This document shows positions 51,468-64,000 of a stretch of 64,000 nt of DNA, piece by piece. Source of the DNA: Wuchereria bancrofti (Eukaryota; Nematoda; Chromadorea; Rhabditida; Onchocercidae). The position numbers and the translations under genes were made by a program. Each line of letters begins with the position of its first letter. The stretch's first letter is position 1. The notes beneath the pieces are model-generated. The model did no database searches, was not told the DNA's origin, and was given only the letters and a program-made list of their open reading frames with translations. The stretch lies in the NCBI GenBank assembly GCA_005281725.1, contig SSBO01000009.1:2926163-2990162 (forward strand), in the 5' to 3' direction.

Positions 51468-51518
51468 TTGGCTAATATCTAGCATTTCAGGCTACTAGAT
51501 AAAATGTTGGCTAGCCAA
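51468..51518. repeat. Bipartite hairpin
   Basis: TTGGCTA (51468-51474) pairs with TAGCCAA (51512-51518), and inside it TATCTAG (51476-51482) pairs with CTAGATA (51495-51501). A 10-base bulge lies on the 3' side. The build is similar to the hairpin at 12817-12870. Confidence 0.4.
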
Positions 51519-53691
51519 TCGTAAATATACTTTTTCCAGACATTCATTGTCCTTTGTTTCATTGTAGTAACGAAAGTTATCAATCAGTCATTGAAATATG
51601 TAAACATTGCCAGATAATATTAATTGATCTTCACTATTTCATTGATTAAATTTATTAATAAAAATATTATTTCATTTAGCATTTTATTTTGAGAAAGATC
51701 AAGAAGCTATCAGTTAGTGTTAAATGTTAAGCATAAATCCTGTTTCAAAAAAAAAAACCATCGCATGATTTGCTATTTGTTTATTTGTTATCAGACAAAG
51801 CAATCGAATATAATTTATATAAGTGTATAATCTTGAACTGATAAAATTTGATATTTCAGCAGATTGAACATTTTAATTTAAAGTATAAAAAAAATTTATT
51901 TTATCAATTAAAATGTTAATTAATAATAAATGGTATGTTAATTAAAATATTTCCTGTAACAAACATTACATTACTAGCATTATTATGAAAATTCTATCGA
52001 GAAAAAAGTTTCAATTAAATTTTAAAATATTTTTCTTCAGAATACTTTCCTCATCACTATTCATTAGGATTTCTTTTTTTTTTTCTAGCATTTCTGAATC
52101 ACATTTGACCAAAGATAATTATATTTTTGTGTTATAAAATGATGGCCAATAATAACAGGGTCGATAGTTATAGACTAGAAATGATGCGTTTTTCTCATTT
52201 CTCATTAAAATTAACTCTCCATTTTTCTTCTTATTTCATTTTTTGATCTTTTTTGGTGAATTATAGAATTCTCGCAAGTTTTTTAAATTTGCAATTATTA
52301 TGTTTAAAAAATTTTCAATCTTATCAAATATCATTCCTATGAGGAAGAGAGAATTTTACTTTTTAATCCTTTAAATGAACACATTATTCTGTGACATATG
52401 AATTAAGAAATTGGAAAAATATGACGCAATTATTACGATGAGATAACTTTTGTCATTTTTAATTATTATTCAATCCTAATTATTATCAATAGTTTAATTA
52501 CTATTGTTTTACAAGTAAACGTGCATTTAATTTTATTCAAATACTATGATAAACCTCCGAGTTGATAATATGTTGAGATTTGTTCACTTCATCTTAATTC
52601 AAAATATTTTTTTTGCTAACAAAATTTGTGACTTGAAGTGTTTTTATAATTTTCTTTCTTTTTTCACTAATAAAATTTGATACTTAGTTTTTGTTTTATC
52701 GAGAAATAAGCAATATTAAAAATCAATTTTACTACCAAATTTAAATTTGTTTTCTTCTCTTTGCATATCAGAAGTTCTTGAATTTTTAAGATTTAGACAT
52801 TTTCCTTTCTTGGTTAGCTCTTAATACTTATTTTTCTTTACTGATTTATGAATTTTAGAAGGTATGTAAAGATTTTAAATATTGAATTGATGCATTATTT
52901 TCGAAACATCATTTTATGCTACGAATTTTTACATTTACAAAAAAGTTATTATAGAAAATTATAGAAAGTTATTATCATTCTCCTAAATGATATACTAATT
53001 TAGGCCTGAAAATTGTTTATAAATTGAAATAACCTAAATTGTATTCCAATAATGGTAAAAAGACCATATAAGGCTATATTGTAAACCGAAAAGAAAAAAT
53101 GAATTTTACTATGCGAATGTTTTCATTTATACTTTGCTAAGTTAAATCTTCGTCCATTTCTCTTTCATATTTCTCCCACTCAATCTGCCAAATATTATAA
53201 GTTTGAAAATGAATTTATACTTAACTGAAGAAGCTGAAATTGCAATCGTTTGAATTTTCTTTTTGCCTAAAAACCGGTGCTAATGTCACGGTATGTGATA
53301 AAAGTTAAGAAATGTGTGTTGCTACAGGACGGAAATAAATCAACGAAATTGCTACTTTCCAATAATTGCTGAGTGAAGGCATTCTCAAACTCTTTCATAT
53401 TCTTTTTTTTTTTTAAATCAGTTTGGATAAAAGAGAGAGCTTATCTTATTTTCTTCCAAGAATCATTAAACTAGAAGGTTACAGGTCAAATATTTGCTAG
53501 AAATACTTTTAAATTTTACATTATCACCAACTATTTGTAAACTCATTAACACTAATCAATGTTCCACTACTTGCAATAAATTTATCACATAAGTGTAAAA
53601 TATTTTGTTATCCATTTAGTAAAGTTAAATTTTAACCATAATTTGAATTTTTGAAATAAGCCATATTGACTGGCCTTCGTTTTTGTCGCAG

Positions 53692-53885
53692 AAATTACCG
53701 ATAGATGCTGCTGCAAAATATTTTTTGCCGAAATGAGAATGCCATTAAGACAGGGTCAGTTGCCTCACCCAATGGTTCTTAGAGAATTTCCGTCGATTTT
53801 TCCTGATAACACTCTCTTTGGTTATCTCGAAGTTCAATTAGATCATTCACTCGTATCGCAGTTTGTGCATGCAACCACATACATA
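53692..53885 (+). CDS. Candidate first exon of an unrecognised gene
   Basis: An acceptor (TTTTGTCGCAG) ends at 53691. It is followed by a 41-base leader, an ATG at 53733, 51 open codons and a donor GTAAGC at 53886. The peptide has balanced composition (for example LPHPMVLREFPSIFPD) and the segment is GC-richer than its surroundings. No matching second exon or family was found, so this may be a chance feature or a non-coding conserved element. Confidence 0.3.
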
Positions 53886-56800
53886 GTAAGCGGCGAGAAA
53901 AAAAAAAAAACGACAAATGCACACCTTTGGGTGTCTCTCTTTGACCTTGAAAAAAAAAAGGAATTTCTCTCTTTAATAGAACGGTGACAATGACAGACAG
54001 CTGGTGGTCATTTCTCCTTACAAACTTCTTTTATATACCTGCACATACAGTATAGATAGTTTTGCTTCCTATTGCGCCATCTTCTATCAATTCTTATCTT
54101 CTCTGAACTACGTGAACAAACTTTTTTTGGGTCGGGCAATGGTAACTTTTTCAAGTCGTTAATTTGCTTTATAACATGTCTTAAGTATTAACTTTTTCTA
54201 AAATGACCTCTAGATGCTACTTCACTAATATCCATCTATTAGAAGGTCATCGTTCAGATTTCTGATTACTCTCATTACTTTTTTTTCTTCTTAATAGTTT
54301 TTATATTTTTAAAATCATTGTTTCTTCGTGTTTACTTCTCTTCGCCTAAATATCTACTAGCAACTCTGAGCATATCTGTATGAAATTTACAACAAATAAG
54401 TGCAAAATATTTCTAAATTTCGATATAATTCATTTATTACGCAAAAAAAAAAGAAAAAAAGAATATATCAAATGTCGAATTTCTAATGGCATCACTAATA
54501 AAAGAAAAAAAAAACAGTTTGTAGTGTATTTGTCACGAAAAGAATATTTTTTTCTTTTTTTTTTTTTGCTAAAATGTCAAGGATAATACGGTACTACAAA
54601 TTTCAATTGGATTATTTCATTTCGATTAATTTTAATAATCATTTCTAAGATTTATTATTATAGTGCCAATGAATCTAATATGATATTATACTTTCATTTC
54701 AAATGTACAAGTGCGCAGTTTGTTACTTTAGTACGACTAAAAGTGCTGAAAATACCAGTCAAACGTTAAAATTTGTGCAATAAATAGAAATGTTATACCG
54801 AGTAATTATTCTTTACATTACTTATTACTATTACTATCAACTTTCATTTTAAAATTTTACTGTATAAGTAGTTTTTTTCATAAAAAATATCATAAATTTT
54901 AATAATTCTTAAAAATAGCTTTTAAAGAAAAATCTCTTTCGTTTTAATAATATATTCGTTTTTTTTCTGACTGAAACTAAAAAAAGCAAACTTCCTAGCC
55001 AAGAGTAAAACATTTTAAGTGTGTTCGTTTTCACTACTGATATAATTGTTTACATTCATTATCATTAATGATGTAAATGCCTACTCTTTACATTACTGCA
55101 CATAATTATGGATTATGATTCTTCAGTAATTATGCCAACTAAATTAATTTAATTAGATGTTTGCGCTAATACATATTCTTATTTTAACTCTTTTTCTCTT
55201 TTTTTTTACTTGGTGCTCATTTGAAAAATTTTTTTTTATGTTCACTGCCATTTATAAATTGACAATGACAAGTTCATTTTTCGAATTTTTACAAACAGCA
55301 CTGAAGTTAATGCAAATTTTTTGACAATACTGTTATTATTTCAGGTAATATGGATAAACTATTTAAATTCTTATATGATAAAACCTTCCAGAAAGTTGAA
55401 TAGTAAAGAGAAAAAGGAAAATATATGCAAATTTGCTATGAAAATTTTCTTCATTTTGCATGAAATTTTAAAAAAGTTAATTAAAGATTTACAATTGAAA
55501 AGTTTCCGTTGCACTTTTTAGAACTGTAATAATATTAATTAATATAATTATTGTAGTACAGAAATGAAATGAGTCATTCTAATGTGTTCAATAATTAGTT
55601 CAATAATAGTTCTTGAATTACTCTTTTGATAACATTTTAACTGCAACAATGCTTGGAGGAAATAATTTGCGCGAATTCACTTAGAATTTTAAGGTTAATT
55701 GAAATTCGAAATGAATTTTCTAATGAGAGTTTCTTCTGTAAAATTAGAAAACTTTTTTTCCTTCGTTTCTGCTACTGAAGCAATTAAATAGAACGGCGAA
55801 CACATAGAGTATAGAAATTGCTAATAAGAAATGAAATTAGTACTTGAATAGCTTATCATATTAAGTGATAAATTTAAGATAGCATATGATATTGTGACAG
55901 AATAATTTTGGTTAGTATCTATTTCGTTTAAGGTAATTTAAATACTTTAAAAAATTAAATTTTGATTATAATAATATCGTGAAATAGTTGAACTTCTCTC
56001 TTTCTCCCTCTGTGTGTGTGTGTGTGTTATGTGTGTTTTATTTATTTTAATATATTAAATTATAACTAAACATGAAATAATCTTGTCATCCTTCTTATCA
56101 AGCTTTTATTCTTTTTGCTCTATCCTACATAAATTTGCCATTGTATTATTTTCAAAATTAAAATGTCACATTCTGCTGTCCTCAAAATGTACTTACTTCT
56201 CTTTTAAATCGCTGTCTTTATTCAATCTTTTCTGAACATTTTTAAAATTTTAAAATTTTTTTAAGAAGAAATTTAATTACTTTATAGTAATTAAAATAAT
56301 TGATGTTTGCAGAAAAAAAGAAAAAGAATGAAAGATAAAAAATAAACTGAAATTTTCCTGGGATAATGCAATTTGGTGTAAATATATGTTAGATTATGTA
56401 CTTCATAGTAATATAAGAAATTATAATAATTGGCCTTTGCAAAAAAATAAATAAAAAAAATGAAAGATAGAAAATAATCGATCGATTTTTCGGTTATTTA
56501 ATTATTATCGTTTTTGAGTAATAAATTCCAGTTAGAGTAATCAAATGAAAGCTTCCCTTTAATTTAAACTTTTCTAATTCAGTATTAATTTTGAGCATTT
56601 TGAGAAATATCGTTGACATAACATTTTAATTGTATTTTTTTCTTGATATAATGTCAACTCGCATTTTTTTAAACTTCGATTTTGTAATGTTTCTTTTTCT
56701 GCACCATTTCAAAACAATTTTTTCAACTATTTTTTGAATTTCAAAAATTTAAATAAGTGTAAAATTATCAAAAAAAAAACGCTTAATTTTCATATCTTAC

Positions 56801-59015
56801 AGTCCTATTAGGCAAATATACATTGCATTAATAGACTGGCTGAATTTGAGAAGTTATCACTAAATTAACAATTCTGGTGACAATTCCGCAAGGCACAAAT
56901 TTTCATCATTAATAATTATCCGAAAGTACTTAGAACTATTAGCTTTATAATACCATTCATGCCCTAACATTATCAAAATGTTCAATTCTTAGCTATCAAA
57001 TATTAATGGGAGGCAAATTGGCGACAATTATTCTAACCATAACAATCTTATATTTGTTATCTCTCAAAAATTTTCATCTGCATTTCATTTATTTTTTATG
57101 ACAGTCCTTTTTCCTTTGAGTTTCTGCAAAAGTTTCCATTACGAAAAACATTATCTGATTGCATGGTTATTGCAAAAGAATTATTATTGTAATATATTAG
57201 CTGAAACATATAGAATTTTTACTATTAAATTAATGAATCAAATAAGCCTTATGATTGATTGAAATATGACTGAAAGTTCTAACATTTTGGTCATTTGTCA
57301 CATGTGTTAAGGCCATCTTCTTGACGATTCAATGAAATTATAATGGAAATATTTAAGACATACGAATAAATTTTCCATTCCATACTTCTCGTATTATTAT
57401 TATAGACTTACATTTATGCTACGAAATTTTCACGTTTTTATACGTTTTTTCATGTGTTGGAATTTCCACGTTTTTGTATTGGCATATGTGTTTTATCAGC
57501 AATAACTTCATAAAAATCTATGAATACCGAAATATTCATTTAAAAAATAATATTCAATCATCCAAAAAATGAAATTCAATGAACTTTTTTTTTGATAGCT
57601 CTTTTGATTTTTTTTTTCAATTAGAATGAAAGATAGAAATGCATTGTGTATTTGATGAAAGAGAAGGAATGAAATGACCACAAACAGTTCATACTTTGAA
57701 ATGATTAATGCAAATATCTTCCTTAGCACACATAGTCAATCACTTACTTATTTCTTCTATTAAATTCATTAATCTCATAATTTTAAAATTGCTTTATTGC
57801 ATTTGCAGTGCGTACCGGAATGTCGCGGTAGTAGCACTTCTCTTTCATACATATGAAAGAATAAATCAGTCGGTCAGTCTGTGTTATTTTGAAGGAATGT
57901 ACTGCTGCGCACTATCAAGAAGTGCGGTAAAGATGATACCGGTTTGACTAGTTAAGTCTATAAAAATATCTTTTGATAAATGCTTGAAATATTTTAAATG
58001 ACCATAGACTAAATTATTATCTGATAAATATAGTAAACATTTGCACAAAGATATTTTTATAGCATTGTAATTGTTAAATGTCAATTGTTAAATCAATGTA
58101 TATGTATATGCTTGAGCTAACTTATCCCATTTTATCCAAATGATTATTGATAGGATTAGACATAAAATGAAATAAAGAAATAAGCTTAGTAATATTATTT
58201 AGCTTTTCTCATTTTCTTTTCTTGTCCATGCATAATGAAAAAAGAAAAGAAAAAAAGAAAGAAAATAGATCGTTTCATTATCATTTCGACATCACATTCG
58301 TGCTGTTTTACTTGTGCTTTTATCATAGCTTGATAGAATTATCACTTTAACTAAAGTTTTATTGACAAAGTGCACATTTTGAAGTGATAAGTAGCAAATA
58401 TGCATGACAAAATGACAAATACTGGGTAAATCGTTGTCTATTATCAGTAGCAGACCATTGTGATTACTGCAGTTATGATTACTATTATCATCAATAGTAA
58501 TAATTATTATTTTATCATCAATAGTAATAATTATTATTATTAATGAGATTATTAATAACTCCTTTCTACGCCATTTAGATATTTAAGCAGCAAAAACTCT
58601 TTCATATTTTTGTATTTTCAAAATAATTTTTGTTTACTATCGCTGTTGTTCATTTTTCACTATGTTAATACACTGAATTTACCTATCCTATAAATTTTCT
58701 CTGAATTATTTCTCATTATCAAAGAAATTTAAGAATAGAGAAACTGAGCTAACTTTACCATTGAATTCGATAGATAATAAAGCTTCATGTTAGTTTTTTT
58801 TAACAAAACCTAGTAGATAATTTGTTCATGGATCAAATTAATCGTAAAATAAAATTTTTAGATCAAAATCTGAGAATTACTTTGTCCCTTTTCGTAATCC
58901 TTAGATTATAACGGTTGAGATTGTAGTTAAGACTTAAGAGGACAGTTATTTATCCTATATCTTATAAAAAGAGACAATCTGTTTATGATTTCAACTAATC
59001 TCATAAGTCTTAGAA
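53886..59015. other. AT-rich DNA with few landmarks
   Basis: No supported gene. It contains a TG run (56011-56027), the second copy of a ~130-base dispersed repeat (about 56515-56660), a diverged 70-base duplication (56279-56350 and 56398-56480), and a GC-richer patch at 57808-57945. A two-copy ~29-base duplication of TATCATCAATAGTAATAATT lies at about 58486-58541, within AT-rich sequence. Confidence 0.45.
56011..56027 (+). repeat. (TG)n microsatellite
   Basis: Eight TG dinucleotides, followed by a shorter run a few bases on. Confidence 0.8.
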
Positions 59016-59345
59016 ATGGGAATTCAGAGAAAAGTTATAAAAGTTCCAAAAAATTTTTTAGTACATAACATAGGAAGATGGTTTGAAAAGGGAAAGAAAA
59101 TTCTCGGAATTGGAAAAACTCGTTTTGCAATTTTGTCAGCGACACTCGTTGTCATTGTCATCCCGATGTCCCATCCTGTATTAACGCTTTGTGTTATTGG
59201 GTAGGATACGGGTTAGAAGAATTGAAAGTGGAAGAAAGAGTAAAGCATTTAGATGAAAAGAAGGAAGGGTAAGGGCAAAAGTCCGGGCAATGATTGTCAA
59301 TGCCAATGTCACGCAATGGACAATTACGCCATCATGCATAATGCA
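59016..59345. other. GC-richer island with a 62-codon frame
   Basis: The frame 59016-59204 (+) encodes a short basic peptide with a hydrophobic segment (FAILSATLVVIVIP) at residues 37-50. It is followed by a GC-richer tract to 59345 without a clear frame. No family is recognised; a single-pass microprotein, an exon or chance are all possible. Confidence 0.2.
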
Positions 59346-59759
59346 TAGAATATAGGATGAGAGGAGGAAAAAAAAAAAGGAAGAACTAAATTTGGTGTGT
59401 CATTTCAGAAGCATTTCTATTGATTTCATTAAGAGTTTTCATTTCAAATGATCAAACTTATTATCTTCGTTAGAATTATTGATATTACTTTCATCTTATC
59501 GCTTCATTAATTCTATTATTTCTAATCATTCGATTGAAAAATCAGTTAGCACTCTCAATCATTATTAAAATTTGAACTTGAACTTGTTATAAACACAATT
59601 TATAATAATTTTGCTTATTAATTTAAAACAAATATAGAATTAAGGAAAGAAAAATGATATGCCATATCTTTGCCATTAGGATTAATCTTCATTTTATTAA
59701 TGAAAATGATTATATGATGTTGCTAAAATTCTGTCACACGTTTCTCGATTATCTTCAAG

Positions 59760-59832
59760 TGTATGTATGTGCGTGTATGTATGTGTGTGTGTGTGTGTGT
59801 GTGTGTGCGTGCGTGTGTGTGTGTATGTGTGT
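59760..59832 (+). repeat. (GT)n/(GTAT)n microsatellite
   Basis: About 70 bases of GTAT and GT units. The plus-strand Cys/Val frames at 59654-59945 are artefacts of it. Confidence 0.92.
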
Positions 59833-60076
59833 ACAATTGCATGTTGCAAAATAAAAAATTTGCTAGAAATTATTATTTAGATAAAAATTATATTAGTCGT
59901 TTATTATTAGTGCACTTTTTGCAATTTTATTTTATGGATGAATGAGTAGCAAAGATGAATTTGAGCATTCGATATAAAATGATTACTTATTCTATTTAAT
60001 TATTCTATTCGTGGATTCAATTTCATCACAAATAATAAACATATCTTTTGCTAAGAGAAATTTTCTTCATTCCCTT

Positions 60077-60097
60077 CCATCCATCCATCCATCCATC
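60077..60097 (+). repeat. (CCAT)n microsatellite
   Basis: Five CCAT units in AT-rich sequence. Confidence 0.85.
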
Positions 60098-60542
60098 TAT
60101 ATTTACTTAATTCATCATGCATTTACCAATAAAATTGTTAATGCTTTTATATAATTGTTAGTTTGTTGCAATGCTTCTTAAAATTTCGTCACTTCTTCAA
60201 TGACTGGTTATTCCATCAATTTCACTTACCAATCATTGATATCTTCATTTACCTAAAAAAATTTTCTCAGTAAATGATTCGTTTTAATTTTATTATCATT
60301 ATCAGATCACATACATCTATCTATCTCATCTATTTTTCATAAACTTTGTCTTCTCATTTTTTTTTTTATTCTCTTTTTTTGATTGTTTAAATGAAAAAAA
60401 AAAGCTATTTCAAATTATTTGGTACCTTCTACGGCAATAACATCACTATTCTTGTTGCTACTGCTACTGCTGTCTGATTCAAAATAACAAGCAATAATTT
60501 GTAAACGAACGACTCGAAAACCAGTGTATTCCTGTTCATTTC

Positions 60543-60602
60543 CATACATACATACACACACACACATACACGCACATGCACACACAGACACACACATACA
60601 TG
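60543..60602 (+). repeat. (CA)n/(CATA)n microsatellite
   Basis: About 60 bases of CA and CATA units; minus-strand open frames over it (60415-60684) are artefacts. Confidence 0.9.
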
Positions 60603-62163
60603 TTTGTAGATGATAAGTAATTTTTCCACAATTAATTTTTGACTTACTTGTTAGTCTTTTCCTTTCTCTTTTAATCTTATTCACTGTTGTTATTTCATTT
60701 AATCTTCATTTAATCTGATAATGCCTTAGTATTCTTGTCGTCTAAAAATAGAAAAATAAAAAAGATTTCGAAGTAATTTAACAAATTTTTCCTGATAAAT
60801 GAAATATGATCGGAAGTTCTTTGCAATTCACTACGAATTGAAAAATGAATGATAAAGTATTGGAATTGTGTACAGTCGAATGTTAATGAAACAGCTTTAT
60901 TAATACTTTTTCAAGATTTGTTATTTTTTAGTAACAGCTTTGATTCTATATTGCTAAGTTAATTAATTTATGCTGCGTGTTCGATCATTTAAATTTTTAA
61001 AGTTCATTAAATTAATTTTATAATAATAGAAAAATAATGAAAAATGAATTGCTTAAACATCGATCATTTCAGTAAATCGATGATTGATACTATAAACAAT
61101 ATTTACTTAATACTGGAAACTTTATTTATTTTGCTGCAATTAATTTTTAATTGAAATAAAACTGATAGGATAATTGACAAATAAAAAAGCCTGCAAAAGA
61201 GTTTTATGGAAAATCATAAATGCGCAATTGTCTTTAACCACTGAAAATAATAATAAATACTGATTCTATATTTCGTACTTACACTTTTCATCATATCAAA
61301 TGAAATAATTCTGGGGTAGAGCAGTTTTAAGAGTAACAAGCAACTAAGGTAAACACATCCCTGTCTTCAGTCTGTACTTTTTGTATTATTTGTCCAGCCT
61401 TGTACCCACACATACACACTAGTAGTGTTGAGTTTGTCACCCGAAGAACAGGAAACGATGACAAAGCATGACACTTCGTTTTCGTTCTCTTCCATTTTCA
61501 TATTATCGTTATGTTATTTATCAATTTGCTATCATCAAGTTTGATCTCAATGTTCAATAAATATTCTTTAATATGATAACAATTAATTAATTCAAGTTTA
61601 GAGGTATAAATGTGACAGTTATAGATGACAGTTATATTTCGTTCATTATTATATACTATTCAGTAATTGGTTGATGAATTAGTCAAAATTTTTCATTCTG
61701 AAAATTTGAATTACTTATTTACATTCTTTTGTGTTCTCTTTGCTTACTTACTATTAACTAAATATAAAGTAACCATTTTCAACACTTTCAAAGATTTAAA
61801 ACCTTATTCAACTTTTGCAAAAAGTGTAACATTAACAAACACATAGATATTCGATTACAGTGAAAAAACCAGTAACTATCCGATAATGATTGCATAGAAG
61901 ATTGAGAAGAATAGTGAAGAGAAGTTGATGAATAGTAAAATGATAAAAGACCGGAAATTTTCGAGATGAGACTAGCTGGTGATGAGTTTGTGCAACGAGA
62001 GTGTTCTCCTGTGTATCGAAGGTTTTTGCATACAGGAAAATGTGCAAATGTCCGGATGAATGCCCATTTGACAAACATTGAGCAATAGGAAAAAAAAAAA
62101 AGTATATACATATATATATTATAGAGCTGAGAATTTTCGTAGAGTTTGAAAGCGCGAAATGAT

Positions 62164-62218
62164 CCAACCAACCAACCATCCATCCATCCATCCATCCATC
62201 CCCGTTCATCCGTCCGTC
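62164..62218 (+). repeat. Composite (CCAA)n(CCAT)n(CCGT)n microsatellite
   Basis: Three CCAA units pass into six CCAT units and then CCGT units, a compound tetranucleotide repeat. Confidence 0.9.
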
Positions 62219-62305
62219 CTTCAAAAGCATTTGGAACCAAAATTGAGCAGAAGCAGTAGAACTGTGTAAACAAAAAGTAAAAATGCAATAAGCGCATATG
62301 TAGGC

Positions 62306-62325
62306 ATTCATTCATTCATTCATTT
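62306..62325 (+). repeat. (ATTC)n microsatellite
   Basis: Five ATTC units. Confidence 0.85.
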
Positions 62326-64000
62326 TTCCCCTCTTAGTTGCTTCGTAATGCGTAAAAAAATAGAAAAAAAAATGACAAAAAAAAAAGAGATTTCTTTTCT
62401 TTCATACTAATTCAAAATTATATTATCACTTTTCTTTATTTCTATATACTACCAATTTTTTTTCTCAAAAATTTCAACTTTATTTCAATTATGTTTTCAT
62501 CCAACTATCTAATTAGTTAATTTATTTGTTTAAAGTTGAATAAATTTATCAATTTTCTTTTATTCTTTGTCAACACTATCCTATCTTTGCTTTCTGCAGA
62601 ATTTTTTTAGACGCATTGGTATATGATACAATAGTTGGAGGTTCATATTTCAACTGGTATCTGAAACAAATCATTGGTATACATGAATTTCAATAAAATT
62701 TTAAGCATACCATTTAAATGTGAATTTCTTTCAAAATACTATAAATGTACCATTGGAATACTTTTTTAAGTGTTTATGCGGCCACCTGGGATTCCGTGGA
62801 CTTTTTTTTTTTTGGCGCTGATTCCATTTGAAAATCTTTGTTTTCTTTTCACCTTGAAATTCTGCACTTTGACTAAAAGAGTCTTAAAAGATTAGAGGTC
62901 AGTCTTATCAGCAGTTCGTTCATCTTTATTAAACACTAACGATAGTTTCATTATCTGCTAATTTAAATTCAATAATATGTTTGCAACTTTTTTTTTTTTC
63001 ATTTATTTCATGAACTCATCAACTAAATTCAACTATCAAATTAAATATGAAATTACATGAGAAAGTCACGCATTCCTAATTTTATTAAACTTAGAATTTT
63101 AACACAGCTGCTTAGTGCTTAGAATTAGTTTTAAAAATTTGTTGCCCAGAGAAAGAGACCACTTTGATCCTAGACAACATTTTTTTAGTGTCCTAGGCTC
63201 GGACTTAATCAAGATTTTCATATGCTTATTTATAGATAATCATTATAATATGTATTCCTCCTCTGCATTCAGCTGTTCGTTCATTCATGCTATGTCATCG
63301 CTTATTTTTGGATGAATTATTGATATTTTACTTGAAATTAAATGATAACTAATGTTGTGGTACCACTTGTTACATTTTATTCATACCTGTGGATAACAGT
63401 GATACCGTATCAGTAAGCTACTTTACAATTTAGAACTATAGGAACACTTAAATAAGATTTTCTATCTTTTTTATCACTGATAAAGATAGCATATATTGAG
63501 AAGAAACATTGTTAATAAATCTTCCAATGATTTAATCTTATACTGATCGTTTCATAATTTCTACTCAAAACTTCCACATTATATCCTAATGGATTTCTAT
63601 TAAATATGTGAAATTTACACTAAAATATATCATAAGAAGTGATTAGTTACTAATTTCTTGTTAAAAAGTCAAAAATTGGTTTGATATCAGTTCCTAGCCT
63701 TAATAATGACGATTAACTGATCAATTAGATGATTAAGATTATGATGATTCTTAATTTAATGCTCTTAAGATACTGTTAAGTTATCACGTACGTCGAATGA
63801 TGAACCTGTACGTCACTTACATCAATGAATGATAATCACTGTTAACTCTAATAAATGAAAGGATTCATTCTATTCATTCTTTAGAATGTGACATTCATTC
63901 ATTATGCTTTGTTCATTTCACACTTATTACTTTTTTTTTTTCGCTGTATAACTCGTAAAATGAAATGCGTCAAATTCACTTTCCCATCAATGATTAAATC

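Larger units (their letters stand above)
46679..53691. other. AT-rich region downstream of the GEF gene
   Basis: No supported gene. An AATAAA at 47140-47145 is a candidate 3' end signal for the GEF gene, about 460 bases past its stop. A bipartite hairpin lies at 51468-51518 and one copy of a dispersed ~130-base repeat near 50150-50290. A GA microsatellite lies at 48978-49002. The open frames here are low-complexity. Confidence 0.45.
60603..64000. other. AT-rich right end with one GC-richer island
   Basis: No supported gene. The stretch 61880-62330 is GC-richer and carries the longest open frames of the window on the minus strand (61788-62315, 175 codons; 61832-62311, 159 codons, other frame). 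Both run through a CCAT repeat and show no family motif. Small GC-richer patches also occur at 61350-61500, 62775-62825 and 63110-63200. I see nothing else. Confidence 0.4.

Noticed and set aside
59654..59945. Two plus-strand frames of VCVCVRACV-type sequence
   Set aside because: They translate a GT microsatellite.
60415..60684. Minus-strand frames with VCVCMYG-type sequence
   Set aside because: They translate a CA microsatellite.

Overview
The window looks like nuclear DNA of a nematode, most likely a filarial or other spirurid worm. This is inferred from very AT-rich sequence with long poly-T runs, many small exons with TTTCAG-type acceptors, start codons abutting acceptor-like TTGCAG sites (as expected for spliced-leader trans-splicing), and a secreted cystatin resembling the filarial onchocystatin/CPI-2 family. 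No bacterial, Wolbachia-like or viral genes were recognised. All gene models were built by hand by following reading frame and phase across GT-AG junctions; none has transcript support here.

Layout. (1) 1-5692, minus strand: 20 phase-consistent exons of a multi-tudor-domain protein with an RG/Asn-rich tail, running off the left edge. (2) 7508-9735, plus: the spindle-checkpoint WD40 protein Bub3 in seven exons, divergent from the tudor gene. (3) 9815-10818, minus: a complete secreted type-2 cystatin in four exons, convergent with Bub3. (4) 14296-15139, plus: a second four-exon secreted cystatin with the same internal exon lengths but with its inhibitory loops changed. (5) 15.1-28.4 kb: AT-rich intergenic DNA with a 33-bp tandem repeat, a 55/57-bp minisatellite, microsatellites and one or two orphan exon-like segments. 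(6) 28412-46678, plus: a large RhoGEF (DH-PH, PLEKHG-like) in about 25 exons, 1192 residues as modelled. (7) 46.7-64 kb: AT-rich, microsatellite-rich DNA with a few GC-richer islands and weak candidate exons but no recognisable gene.

The genes do not form an operon. The notable biology is the cystatin pair. They lie back to back about 3.5 kb apart and share exon lengths (51 and 19 codons for exons 2 and 3), phase-0 introns, cysteine spacing and an acceptor immediately before the ATG. One keeps Q-x-V-x-G and P-W, and the other has lost both. This looks like an inverted duplication followed by loss or change of inhibitory function. Other points worth checking are a probable GC-AG intron, an unresolved Bub3 splice junction, two intronic tRNA-like (SINE-like) segments and an in-frame 39-bp minisatellite inside a GEF intron.
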